A DNA stretch of 64,000 bases. It comes from Polaribacter atrinae. Its GTDB lineage: Bacteria > Bacteroidota > Bacteroidia > Flavobacteriales > Flavobacteriaceae. Below are positions 8,239-16,520 of the stretch, in pieces. A model generated the notes under the pieces. That model saw only the letters and a list, made by a program, of their open reading frames with translations, searched no databases and had not been told where the DNA came from. Positions within the stretch are counted from its first letter, which is position 1. Each line of letters starts with the position of its first letter. The stretch lies in contig NZ_CP150660.1 in assembly GCF_038023995.1 (NCBI RefSeq), forward strand, positions 25,001 through 89,000, written 5' to 3'. A program made the position numbers and the translations under genes.

Positions 8239-8802
8239 ATGCTTAAAAAGCACGTAAAACAGCTTTCATTCAGTTTAATATTATTAAGCCATTTAGGTTT
8301 TTTAGCAGCAATATTATATGAAAAACAACAGAACATTTATGTTTCTGTATTTGTTGTTTTGGTAATTGTTTTGCTTTTAATTAGGTATAAGAAAACATCG
8401 TTAAAAGCTAAAAATCATGATTTAGAACATGTGCTAACTGTCGCATTTGTTTTTTTTGGAGCAATTATTACCTACGTTTTAAGTGTTTCATTTAAATTAA
8501 GTAGTGTTTTAGCAGCAAGTTTAGTAGGTTTAGTTGTTAGTTTTGTTCCTACCTTTTTTAAAAAGAATAACTTTATTAAAGGAATGCCTACGGCTGTTTA
8601 TTGTGGTGCTTTTGTAGGAATGACAAATGTTAATATTGCTCCGGATTATATATTTATAGCCCTAGCAAGTGTTATAACTGGTTTTCTGTTAGTAGGTACA
8701 AAAGATGCTTTTCATGGTTTTGGCGGAAAATTAGGGACCTTAGCTTTTGGAGGAGTTACCCTTGCATTTTTTATCACATTTATAATTTCTAGATGGCTAT
8801 AG
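8239..8802 (+). CDS. Multi-pass membrane protein of unknown function (first of a pair)
   Basis: The start is taken at the ATG at 8239 (187 residues, MLKKHVKQLSFS...). The longer frame begins with a TTG inside the promoter box and is unlikely. I do not recognise a named family. It has about six hydrophobic segments. The C-terminal part carries YCGAFVGMTNVNIAPDYIF followed by HGFGGKLGTLAFGG. The same pattern (CFGASFIGM..SDYILIGFSG, FSGFGGGLGSAA) is present in the next gene, so the two are related. The stop codon overlaps the next start by ten bases, so they are translationally coupled. A ThrE-type exporter gene is convergent downstream. An inner-membrane transport role is a guess from this context. 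Confidence 0.6.
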   Translation: MLKKHVKQLSFSLILLSHLGFLAAILYEKQQNIYVSVFVVLVIVLLLIRYKKTSLKAKNHDLEHVLTVAFVFFGAIITYVLSVSFKLSSVLAASLVGLVVSFVPTFFKKNNFIKGMPTAVYCGAFVGMTNVNIAPDYIFIALASVITGFLLVGTKDAFHGFGGKLGTLAFGGVTLAFFITFIISRWL

Positions 8803-9254
8803 ATTATTTTATATTATTAATAATAGGAGGGCTTTCTTCTATCATCACTTTTCTTTTACAAATAAAATATAAACAAGGACCCGTTAGGTCCTCTTCTTTA
8901 GTTGGTGTTTTTGTAGGAGTTTTTGTTTTAGTATTTCCTAATTTATTATCTACATACTTAACAGAAAATTTACCATTAGTTTGTTTTGGAGCTTCTTTTA
9001 TAGGTATGGTATCTTCTAAAATTATGTCTGATTATATATTAATCGGGTTTTCAGGTGTTGTTTTTACGATTATTTATTTTAATACAAGCACCTATTTCAG
9101 TGGCTTTGGAGGTGGATTAGGCTCTGCAGCTTGTATTGCTCTATTAGTTACTTTAAGTATTCCCGTATTAAAGAAAAAAAGAAAATTAAGCAACGGATTT
9201 TTGTTGTTAAGAAGGCAAATGCGCTCTAGAATGAAAAAGAAAAACTACAAATAG
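8793..9254 (+). CDS. Multi-pass membrane protein of unknown function (second of a pair)
   Basis: A 153-residue protein with about four membrane segments and a basic C-terminal tail (KKKRKLSNGF..RRQMRSRMKKKNYK). Its start overlaps the end of the previous gene by ten bases. Residues about 55-120 align by eye with the C-terminal half of the upstream protein: GASFIGM against GAFVGMT, SDYILIGFSG against PDYIFIALAS, and FSGFGGGLGS against FHGFGGKLGT. The two proteins may form a heteromeric membrane complex, which is an inference from the coupling and the shared motif. No function is known to me. Confidence 0.6.
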   Translation: MAIDYFILLIIGGLSSIITFLLQIKYKQGPVRSSSLVGVFVGVFVLVFPNLLSTYLTENLPLVCFGASFIGMVSSKIMSDYILIGFSGVVFTIIYFNTSTYFSGFGGGLGSAACIALLVTLSIPVLKKKRKLSNGFLLLRRQMRSRMKKKNYK

Positions 9255-9294
9255 ATTTCTAAGATTTTTTTAGTTTTAACGTAAAAAAAAGATC

Positions 9295-10524
9295 TTAATT
9301 ATTAGTTTCAATTAATTTTTTTCTAGGTTTTCTTTCTCTAAAAGTACCTGCAAAAAGTAATCCACCAATGATAGCCATTAATATAAAAGCGACCTCTTCA
9401 AAAATGTTTGCAGAAGCAGTAATAGAAGGATTAAAAAAAGAATTACTTAAGCCCATAAAAGACTTGCTTCCTGGTACAAGCATAATAATACCTTGTGTTA
9501 AATATACAGATTTTGGTGTTTTAGAAATTCTGCCGAACAGTCTACTAATACCAACAACGGCTAACGTACCAACAAAAGTACTTACTAATATCCCTAAAAC
9601 CGATGATAAAAATACCGTAATAAAAAAAGCGAGGACTCCTGTTAAAACTCCAAAAAATATATCTTTTTTACGGACTTGAAATATCGGTAAAACCGTGATA
9701 GAAAATATAGGAATGGCACAAAATAAAGTCCATTTTGGCATATCAGACACATAGTGAGTTAGATCAATATCAATTAAAGAAGTCATTAAGCCTAATCCAA
9801 GAATTACTCCAAAAAATTGTTTAAACAGTACAATCATAGCATCAAAAAGCTTTGCGCTTCCCGACACTAAACTTTTAGAAGTTATTTCTTCTAATGCGGT
9901 TGTAATTGCCAATCCTGGAATAAAAATAATGATGGAGGCTAATATTGTCAAACCTAAATTAAAGTCAGGAAAAACTAAGGATAAAAGGCAACAGATAACA
10001 GTTATTACTAAAGCAGATAAAGACTCGAATACATTTTCTACATACTTAGATTTTGTAGCTAAGTAAACGAGTAGGTAAGTGATAGAACCTAATAATAAAG
10101 AAAAAATAAAAGACACCCAATTGGTACCAATCATCAAACTAAATGAACCTGCAGCAAAAGTATATGCGAGAAATAAATAAAAATGATTTATTTCTTTGGT
10201 TTTAGCATGAATAATATTTAATTCTTCATTAATGGCACTTTCATCAATTTTAGAATCAATAACTTTATTAGTCAGTTCGTCAATTCGAGAAAAAGCCCCT
10301 AAATTTAAAGATCCAGGAGGAATACATTCTACATAATTATAAGAATTTTTCTCATCATAAAAAACATAATTTATCCATGTAGGTAAATCCATAAAACTAC
10401 CTGTTATACCTTTGTTTTGTGCAACTTCTGTTAGGTAAGACTGAATTTTATAGGATGGAATACCATAAGTGTGTAGGGCTTTACCTAATTCAACTATAAA
10501 CTGATATTTTTTTGGAACTCTCAT
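9295..10524 (-). CDS. Threonine/serine exporter family protein (ThrE-type)
   Basis: A 409-residue protein of the ThrE family. The hydrophilic N-terminal domain (about 1-130) holds the family features LGKALHTYGIPSYKIQSYL and FMDLPTWI. About ten transmembrane segments follow in two groups (about 135-265 and 275-395), so both halves that are split proteins in some bacteria are fused here. Known members export threonine and serine, driven by the proton gradient. Motifs visible include PGLAITTALEEITSKSLVSGSAKL in the first half and GIIMLVPGSKSFMGL in the second. The gene is convergent with the small membrane pair, 40 bases apart. The substrate is inferred from the family only. Confidence 0.85.
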   Translation of the reverse strand: MRVPKKYQFIVELGKALHTYGIPSYKIQSYLTEVAQNKGITGSFMDLPTWINYVFYDEKNSYNYVECIPPGSLNLGAFSRIDELTNKVIDSKIDESAINEELNIIHAKTKEINHFYLFLAYTFAAGSFSLMIGTNWVSFIFSLLLGSITYLLVYLATKSKYVENVFESLSALVITVICCLLSLVFPDFNLGLTILASIIIFIPGLAITTALEEITSKSLVSGSAKLFDAMIVLFKQFFGVILGLGLMTSLIDIDLTHYVSDMPKWTLFCAIPIFSITVLPIFQVRKKDIFFGVLTGVLAFFITVFLSSVLGILVSTFVGTLAVVGISRLFGRISKTPKSVYLTQGIIMLVPGSKSFMGLSNSFFNPSITASANIFEEVAFILMAIIGGLLFAGTFRERKPRKKLIETNN

Positions 10525-10553
10525 TGTACTTAATTAAATAGACTTGTTTTTAA

Positions 10554-10585
10554 AGCCAAAAAAAGGGCTTAAAAAAAGCCCTTTT
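10554..10585 (-). terminator. Terminator of purL
   Basis: Arms AAAAGGGCTT (10561-10570) and AAGCCCTTTT (10576-10585) are perfect. On the minus strand the stem is followed by a T-run. It lies about 20 bases behind the purL stop codon. Confidence 0.9.
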
Positions 10586-10605
10586 AGATATACTTTTTTA
10601 CTCAA

Positions 10606-13600
10606 TTATTTTGTTAACCAGTTTTTAGCATTTACAAATGCTTCTAACCAAGGAGAAACTTCATCTTTTCTGTCTGTTGGGTAATTCGCCCAATTCCATT
10701 GAAAAGTAGAACGCTCAATATGAGGCATTGTAACTAAATGTCTTCCAGACTTATCACACATCATTGCAGTGTTAAAGTCAGAACCATTTGGGTTATTTGG
10801 GTATCCTGCATAACCATATTTAGCAACGATGCTATAATTTTCTTCAGCTTCTGGTAAGTTAAATTTTCCTTCTCCATGAGAAATCCAAACCCCTAATTCT
10901 GTTCCTGCTAAACTAGATAACATTACAGAGTTGTTTTCTTGAATTTTTACAGAAGTAAAAGAACTTTCGTGCTTATGAGAATCATTATGACCTAATTTAC
11001 CATGTACTTTATGGTCTGGATTAATCAATTCTAATTCCATCCATAATTGTGCACCATTACAAATACCAACAGACAATGTATCTTCTCTTTTAAAGAAGTT
11101 TTTTAAAGCAGTGTTTGCTTTTTCGTTGTATTTAAATGCTCCTGCCCAACCTTTAGCAGAACCTAAAACATCAGAATTAGAGAAACCACCAACAGCACCA
11201 ATAAACTGAATGTCTTCTAATGTTTCACGACCGGAAATTAAATCTGTCATGTGTACATCTTTTACATCAAAACCAGCTAAATACATTGCATTTGCCATTT
11301 CACGTTCAGAATTAGAACCTTTTTCACGAATGATTGCAGCTTTTGGTTTGTCTTTTCCTATTACAGGTAATTTACCTGTAAAATTCTCTGGGAATTTATA
11401 CGTTAAAGGCTGATTTTTATAATTATCAAAACGATCTTGTGCTAAATTATTAGCAGTTTGTTTTTGATCTAATAAGAAAGAAGTCTTATACCAAACGTCT
11501 CTCATTTCTGTAACATCAAAAGAGAATGCATCTTCATTATTTTGAATATTTACTTTTCCTGTATTATTTGCAGTACCAATATTGAAAAATTCAATGTTAT
11601 TTTCTGATAAAATTGTTTCTACAGAAGCATCTGCTTGAAAAACAATTCCTGAATTTTCTGAGAATAATACTTTTATAGCATCTTCTTCATTTAAAGCAGA
11701 TATATTAAAATCTGCTCCTAAATTTACATCAGCAAAACACATTTCTAATAAAGTAGTAATTAAACCACCAGAAGCAACATCGTGTCCTGCGTTAATTCTA
11801 TCAGCTTTAATTAAATCTTGAATGGTGTTAAAAACCGTTTTTACATACGCTACATCTGTAACATCTGGCGCTTCGTTTCCAATCGCATTTAATGTTTGAT
11901 TAAATGAACTTCCACCTAATTTAAATTCGTCTTGAGAAATATTAATATAATAGATATTTCCACCATCAACTTGTAAAAGAGGCTCTACCACTTTACTAAT
12001 TGCATTACAGTTTCCTGCTGCAGAAATAATTACAGTTCCTGGAGCAATTACTTCTCCATCTGTATATTTTTGTTTCATTGATAAAGAATCTTTTCCTGTA
12101 GGAACATTGATTCCTAAACCAATAGAAAATTCTGAAACGGCTTTTACAGCTTTGTATAAACGAGCATCTTCACCTTCATTTTTACAAGGCCACATCCAAT
12201 TTGCAGAAAGAGAAACACTTTTTAAGTTATCTTTTAAAGGTGCCCAAATTAAGTTGGTTAAAGATTCTGTAATTGCATTTCTAGAACCAGCTTCTGGACT
12301 AATTAAAGCAGAAATAGGAGAGTGCCCAATACTTGTTGCAACACCTTCTTTTCCTTTATAATCTAATGCCATTACACCAACGTTGTTCAATGGAATTTGT
12401 AACGGTCCAACACATTGTTGTTTGGCAACTTTACCACCAACACAACGGTCTACTTTATTTGTTAACCAATCTTTACAAGCAACAGCTTCTAACTGCAACA
12501 CTTGTTTTAAATAGATTTCTAAATTTTTGGTTTTATAACGTGGATTTTTATATTTTCTGATCACTGTTTTGTCTGTTAAAACAGTTTTAGGAGAAGAACC
12601 AAACATATCTTCTAAGGCTAAGTCCATTGGTTTTACACCAGTAGATTTAGATTCGAAAGTAAAACGATTATCACCAGTAACTACACCAACATCGTAAATA
12701 GGAGAACGCTCTCTATCTGCAATTTTATGTAAAGTTTCTAAATGTTTATCAGCAATTACTAATCCCATTCTTTCTTGAGACTCGTTACCAATAATTTCTT
12801 TAGCTGATAGTGTAGGATCTCCAACCGGTAAAGCATCTAAATCGATTTTTCCACCTGTATCTTCTACCAATTCTGATAAACAATTTAAATGTCCACCAGC
12901 ACCATGATCGTGAATAGAAACAATAAAGTTTTCTTCACTTTCTACCATTCCACGAACTGCATTAGCAGCACGTTTTTGCATTTCTGGATTAGAACGTTGT
13001 ACAGCGTTTAACTCAATTCCTGATGCAAACTCACCAGTATCTGCAGAAGAAACTGCTGCTCCACCCATTCCAATTCTGTAGTTTTCACCACCAAGAATTA
13101 CAATTTTATCGCCTTCTTTTGGCGTGTCTTTTAAAGCTTGATCTGCTTTTCCGTATCCAATTCCACCAGCTTGCATGATTACTTTGTCGAAACCAAGTTT
13201 TCTTGCAGGAGAATCACTTACAGAAGAATTTTCTTCGTGTTCAAAAGTTAAAACAGAACCTGTAATTAAAGGTTGACCGAATTTGTTTCCAAAATCTGAT
13301 GCTCCGTTTGATGCTTTTATTAAAATATCCATTGGAGTTTGGTACAACCAATCTCTAGCTTCAAATTTGTTTTCCCAATATCTAGAATTCTTAACGGAGT
13401 CGATAGAAGCTTCTAAACGAGAATAAGAAGTCATATAAACCGCTGTTCCTGCTAGAGGTAAAGATCCTTTTCCTCCTGCTAATCTATCTCTAATTTCTCC
13501 ACCAGAACCTGTTGCAGCTCCGTTAAAAGGCTCTACAGTTGTTGGGAAATTATGTGTTTCTGCTTTTAAAGATATTACAGATTCAAAATCTTGTGTTTGA

Positions 13601-14298
13601 TAAAAGTCTGGTTTATCCGCCGTTTTAGGTGCAAATTGTTCCACTTTTGGCCCTTTTACAAAAGCAACATTGTCTTTATATGCAGAAACAATATCGTTAG
13701 GAAATTGTTTAGAGGTTTCTTTAATCATATTGAATAGGGAAGTAGGTTGTTCTTCTCCATCAATAACAAATGTTCCGCCAAATATTTTATGTCTACAGTG
13801 TTCTGAGTTTACTTGGCTAAAACCAAATACTTCAGAATCTGTTAATTTTCTTCCTATTTTAGTAGCAACACTTTCTAGGTATGCTACTTCTTCATCACTT
13901 AAAGATAAACCTTCTTGATTGTTGTAAGCAGCAATATCTTCGATATCTAAGATTGCTTCAGGTTGAATTTCTATGGTAAATGAATCTTGATTTAAGCCAT
14001 TAAATTTCTCAGAAATCATTGGGTCAAAGTCAGAAAACTCTTCTGTAGAAGCTGTAAATTCTTCTATTCTGATGATGTCTGAAATACCCATATTTTGAGT
14101 GATCTCTACAGCATTGGTACTCCAAGGCGTAATCATTGCTGCTCTTGGCCCTACAAAAAAAGCATCAATTGAAGTTTCTTCTATTTTTGGTTGATCTGCA
14201 AATAACCAAGTTAATTTAGCAGTCGTTTCTGTACTTAATTTTTTTGTTGTTTGAACAGCGAATATTTTACTGTCTATATTTCCAAAGAAATGAATCAT
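10606..14298 (-). CDS. purL: Phosphoribosylformylglycinamidine synthase (large, single-chain PurL)
   Basis: A 1230-residue enzyme of de novo purine synthesis that converts FGAR, ATP and glutamine to FGAM. Seen in order: the N-terminal FGAR-AT domain (about 1-150), a helical linker with SEHCRHKIFGG, the first AIR-synthase-like half (LKAETHNFPTTVEPFNGAATG, about 240-265), the second half (NVPTGKDSLSMKQ, about 755-770) and a C-terminal glutamine amidotransferase. The amidotransferase nucleophile cysteine lies in VGICNGAQLWMEL, and the later histidine and glutamate lie around SHGEGKF. Length matches the large gamma-proteobacterial and Bacteroidetes form, which needs no separate PurQ or PurS. It is a single-gene unit with its own terminator. 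A -7 promoter box lies at 14332-14339. Confidence 0.97.
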   Translation of the reverse strand: MIHFFGNIDSKIFAVQTTKKLSTETTAKLTWLFADQPKIEETSIDAFFVGPRAAMITPWSTNAVEITQNMGISDIIRIEEFTASTEEFSDFDPMISEKFNGLNQDSFTIEIQPEAILDIEDIAAYNNQEGLSLSDEEVAYLESVATKIGRKLTDSEVFGFSQVNSEHCRHKIFGGTFVIDGEEQPTSLFNMIKETSKQFPNDIVSAYKDNVAFVKGPKVEQFAPKTADKPDFYQTQDFESVISLKAETHNFPTTVEPFNGAATGSGGEIRDRLAGGKGSLPLAGTAVYMTSYSRLEASIDSVKNSRYWENKFEARDWLYQTPMDILIKASNGASDFGNKFGQPLITGSVLTFEHEENSSVSDSPARKLGFDKVIMQAGGIGYGKADQALKDTPKEGDKIVILGGENYRIGMGGAAVSSADTGEFASGIELNAVQRSNPEMQKRAANAVRGMVESEENFIVSIHDHGAGGHLNCLSELVEDTGGKIDLDALPVGDPTLSAKEIIGNESQERMGLVIADKHLETLHKIADRERSPIYDVGVVTGDNRFTFESKSTGVKPMDLALEDMFGSSPKTVLTDKTVIRKYKNPRYKTKNLEIYLKQVLQLEAVACKDWLTNKVDRCVGGKVAKQQCVGPLQIPLNNVGVMALDYKGKEGVATSIGHSPISALISPEAGSRNAITESLTNLIWAPLKDNLKSVSLSANWMWPCKNEGEDARLYKAVKAVSEFSIGLGINVPTGKDSLSMKQKYTDGEVIAPGTVIISAAGNCNAISKVVEPLLQVDGGNIYYINISQDEFKLGGSSFNQTLNAIGNEAPDVTDVAYVKTVFNTIQDLIKADRINAGHDVASGGLITTLLEMCFADVNLGADFNISALNEEDAIKVLFSENSGIVFQADASVETILSENNIEFFNIGTANNTGKVNIQNNEDAFSFDVTEMRDVWYKTSFLLDQKQTANNLAQDRFDNYKNQPLTYKFPENFTGKLPVIGKDKPKAAIIREKGSNSEREMANAMYLAGFDVKDVHMTDLISGRETLEDIQFIGAVGGFSNSDVLGSAKGWAGAFKYNEKANTALKNFFKREDTLSVGICNGAQLWMELELINPDHKVHGKLGHNDSHKHESSFTSVKIQENNSVMLSSLAGTELGVWISHGEGKFNLPEAEENYSIVAKYGYAGYPNNPNGSDFNTAMMCDKSGRHLVTMPHIERSTFQWNWANYPTDRKDEVSPWLEAFVNAKNWLTK

Positions 14299-14331
14299 TA
14301 TTGTGTTTTATTTGGGTGTTGTTGTAAAATG

Positions 14332-14339
14332 CAAATTTA
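14332..14339 (-). promoter_or_regulatory. Promoter -7 box of purL
   Basis: On the minus strand TAAATTTG matches TAnnTTTG and ends 33 bases before the purL ATG. No TTG is seen at standard -33 spacing. No PurR box or riboswitch is visible in the short leader. Confidence 0.45.
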
Positions 14340-14409
14340 CTTTTTTTCAATTTAATACTAATGATTTAATTTACTGAAATTTAAGAGTTATTCACGAGGT
14401 TATAAACCA

Positions 14410-14441
14410 AAAAAAAAGACCGCCGAAGCAGTCTTTTTTTT
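14410..14441 (-). terminator. Terminator of the endonuclease pair
   Basis: Runs AAAAAAAAGAC (14410-14420) and GTCTTTTTTTT (14431-14441) enclose a small GC(CGAA)GC cap. On the minus strand it ends the unit closing at 14457. Confidence 0.85.
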
Positions 14442-14456
14442 AAGATAATGTAGTAA

Positions 14457-16487
14457 TTAATTCTTTATCAATTTTTTTGTTATCGATTGATTTTCAGATT
14501 TTATTTTCACTAAGTATATTCCTTTCGTTAAGTTAGAAGTATCTATGCTATTGTTGTTAGAGTTAATAGTCGCTTTTTTAATCAACTTTCCTAAAACATT
14601 GTAAACCTTAAGCTCTGCACTTTCTGTTATTTTAAAATAAACCTTATTACCGTCTGTTGGGTTTGGGTACATTTTAAAAGAGTTAAATAGATCTTCGCCT
14701 GTACTTAAAGTAGAAAAACAAGTCCAAGTTAAATCGTCTATGATTACACGATCACCTCCAGAGCTAGATTCATTTAGAACAACAGTTACATCACCAGAAA
14801 TATTAATATCTGAAATTGTTGTTGTTTGAATTTCATCACCATAAGGTAATGTACCTACTATATTTCCGTTCACTAAAACATCTAATGTACCAGAACCTCC
14901 TGTAAAAGCACGTAAAGTTGAAGCTGTTAAACTTCCTATTCCGCCTGCAAATGTAGATGAAGTAAGTGAACCCGTTTTACTGTCTCTAACATCAAAAGCA
15001 ATTGCTCTACCATTTAACTCTTGATCTGTTCTAGCCAAAGTAGCAGTCCATTCTAGTCCATTATCACCCGTCCAAGTTCTGGTAGAATATGAACTATCGT
15101 TAGTTGGCATCAATTCAAAAGTTTCTTCACCACAAGATGTTCCAGTATTTTCTGTTCCTGTTATCGCTTGTACAGTTTCTGATTGTTCAGAAACATTGCC
15201 TGCAATATCTTTTGCAGAAATAGTTACATTATATGTAGTTGATGCCGTTAAGCCTGTAACTTGGTATTCTGTACTTTGTACTGTCTCTTTTAAAGATCCA
15301 TCTATAAAAATATCATAACTAGCTACACCTGAATCATCGGTAGAAGCTGTCCAGTTTATTTTAAAACCAGAACTAATTTGATTAGAAATAGTAATATCTG
15401 TAGGTACTGATGGAGCTGTAACATCTGATAATGTGGTCGCATTTTCAGCTACAGATTGAGCTGATTTATTATCTGCAATATCTTTAGCTAAAACAGTAAT
15501 ACTATAAGATGTATTTGGTGTTAAACCCGTTAAGGTGTATGTTGTTGTTGCTGTGTTACCTTGTAATACACCATTAGCAAAAACTTCATATCTTGTTACA
15601 GCTTCATTATCTGTAGATGCCGTCCAAGAGGCGTCTATAGTTGAAGTGGTAATATTGCTAAGAGAAATATCTGTAGGTACTGTAGGAGCTTCTGTATCTG
15701 GAGTTAAATAGATTCCCCAAGAATCTAAAGCATTATCTCCTCCCCAAATTCTAGTAGCTAAGTATGCATTGTCTATAAAAGGATTTCTATTTCCTTGTGC
15801 ATACGTTTCATTAGAATCATGATACGTATTTCTTTGTCTTTCAAAATCTGATACAGGATCTTCTACGTTCCATTCTAAGAATAAATCGATCATTTCATCG
15901 TCTGGTCCAACAAGATTTCCAACACCAACACCGGTTGGTTTACATTGGTCAGCATAACGAATGTACATGTACATCATCATTCTAGCAACATCACCTTTCC
16001 ATTCGTCTCCAGGATACCATCCTCCAGAAACTGGACCAGCATTACCAGAACCATCTGCAAATCTTAGACTACTTCTTTGAGCATTAAAACCAACATCAGA
16101 TGGACGTAAATGATGTGCATCTGCACCAGGTCCAGCAGTACCTAGATTAGGCGTTCCTAAAGACTTTGCATAGGTGTGTTCTCTATTCCAATCATTAGAA
16201 CCACTTCCGTTTTCATAAATACCTCTTGTTCTGGCAGTTGTGCCAGATGTAGAATATCCATAAATTAATAATACTTCTTGGTCATTTTCTGGGTTGACAT
16301 CTGTTGCTTGTAAAGCTGGCCAACCATAAGATAGTATGTTTGTATGTGCTGCTATTGTTTTAACTGCTAACGCTTCTTTTAGTTCTAGTTCAGATTTTGT
16401 TAAATCTACATCGTCATAATAAGATTCTGCTTGCGCATTCATTAAGAATGAAGAGAATAATAAAAGTATAAGTAATGTTTTTTTCAT
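14457..16487 (-). CDS. Secreted endonuclease I family nuclease with FN3 and T9SS sorting domains
   Basis: A 676-residue protein. After a signal peptide (about 1-20) comes an endonuclease I (EndA/NucM-type) domain, about 25-255. Visible active-site parts are NREHTYAKS, ADAHHLRPSDVGFNAQRS and WYPGDEWKGDVARMMMYMY. Then come two fibronectin III domains (about 270-450, each with the ITVLAKD or VTISAKD motif), a beta-rich region (about 455-600) and a T9SS type-A sorting domain (about 608-676: FKMYPNPTDG, VYNVLGKLI, LTKGIYLVKI, KKLIKN). It should be exported by Sec and then across the outer membrane by T9SS, to degrade extracellular DNA or RNA for nutrients. The gene follows its paralogue by 33 bases, so the two form an operon. 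Confidence 0.92.
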   Translation of the reverse strand: MKKTLLILLLFSSFLMNAQAESYYDDVDLTKSELELKEALAVKTIAAHTNILSYGWPALQATDVNPENDQEVLLIYGYSTSGTTARTRGIYENGSGSNDWNREHTYAKSLGTPNLGTAGPGADAHHLRPSDVGFNAQRSSLRFADGSGNAGPVSGGWYPGDEWKGDVARMMMYMYIRYADQCKPTGVGVGNLVGPDDEMIDLFLEWNVEDPVSDFERQRNTYHDSNETYAQGNRNPFIDNAYLATRIWGGDNALDSWGIYLTPDTEAPTVPTDISLSNITTSTIDASWTASTDNEAVTRYEVFANGVLQGNTATTTYTLTGLTPNTSYSITVLAKDIADNKSAQSVAENATTLSDVTAPSVPTDITISNQISSGFKINWTASTDDSGVASYDIFIDGSLKETVQSTEYQVTGLTASTTYNVTISAKDIAGNVSEQSETVQAITGTENTGTSCGEETFELMPTNDSSYSTRTWTGDNGLEWTATLARTDQELNGRAIAFDVRDSKTGSLTSSTFAGGIGSLTASTLRAFTGGSGTLDVLVNGNIVGTLPYGDEIQTTTISDINISGDVTVVLNESSSGGDRVIIDDLTWTCFSTLSTGEDLFNSFKMYPNPTDGNKVYFKITESAELKVYNVLGKLIKKATINSNNNSIDTSNLTKGIYLVKIKSENQSITKKLIKN

Positions 16488-16520
16488 GGGGTTTGTGTTT
16501 GTTAAGTTTAAAAAAATGTA

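Noticed and set aside
12107-12560. Plus-strand frames inside purL
   Set aside because: Shadows of a highly conserved purL on the other strand.
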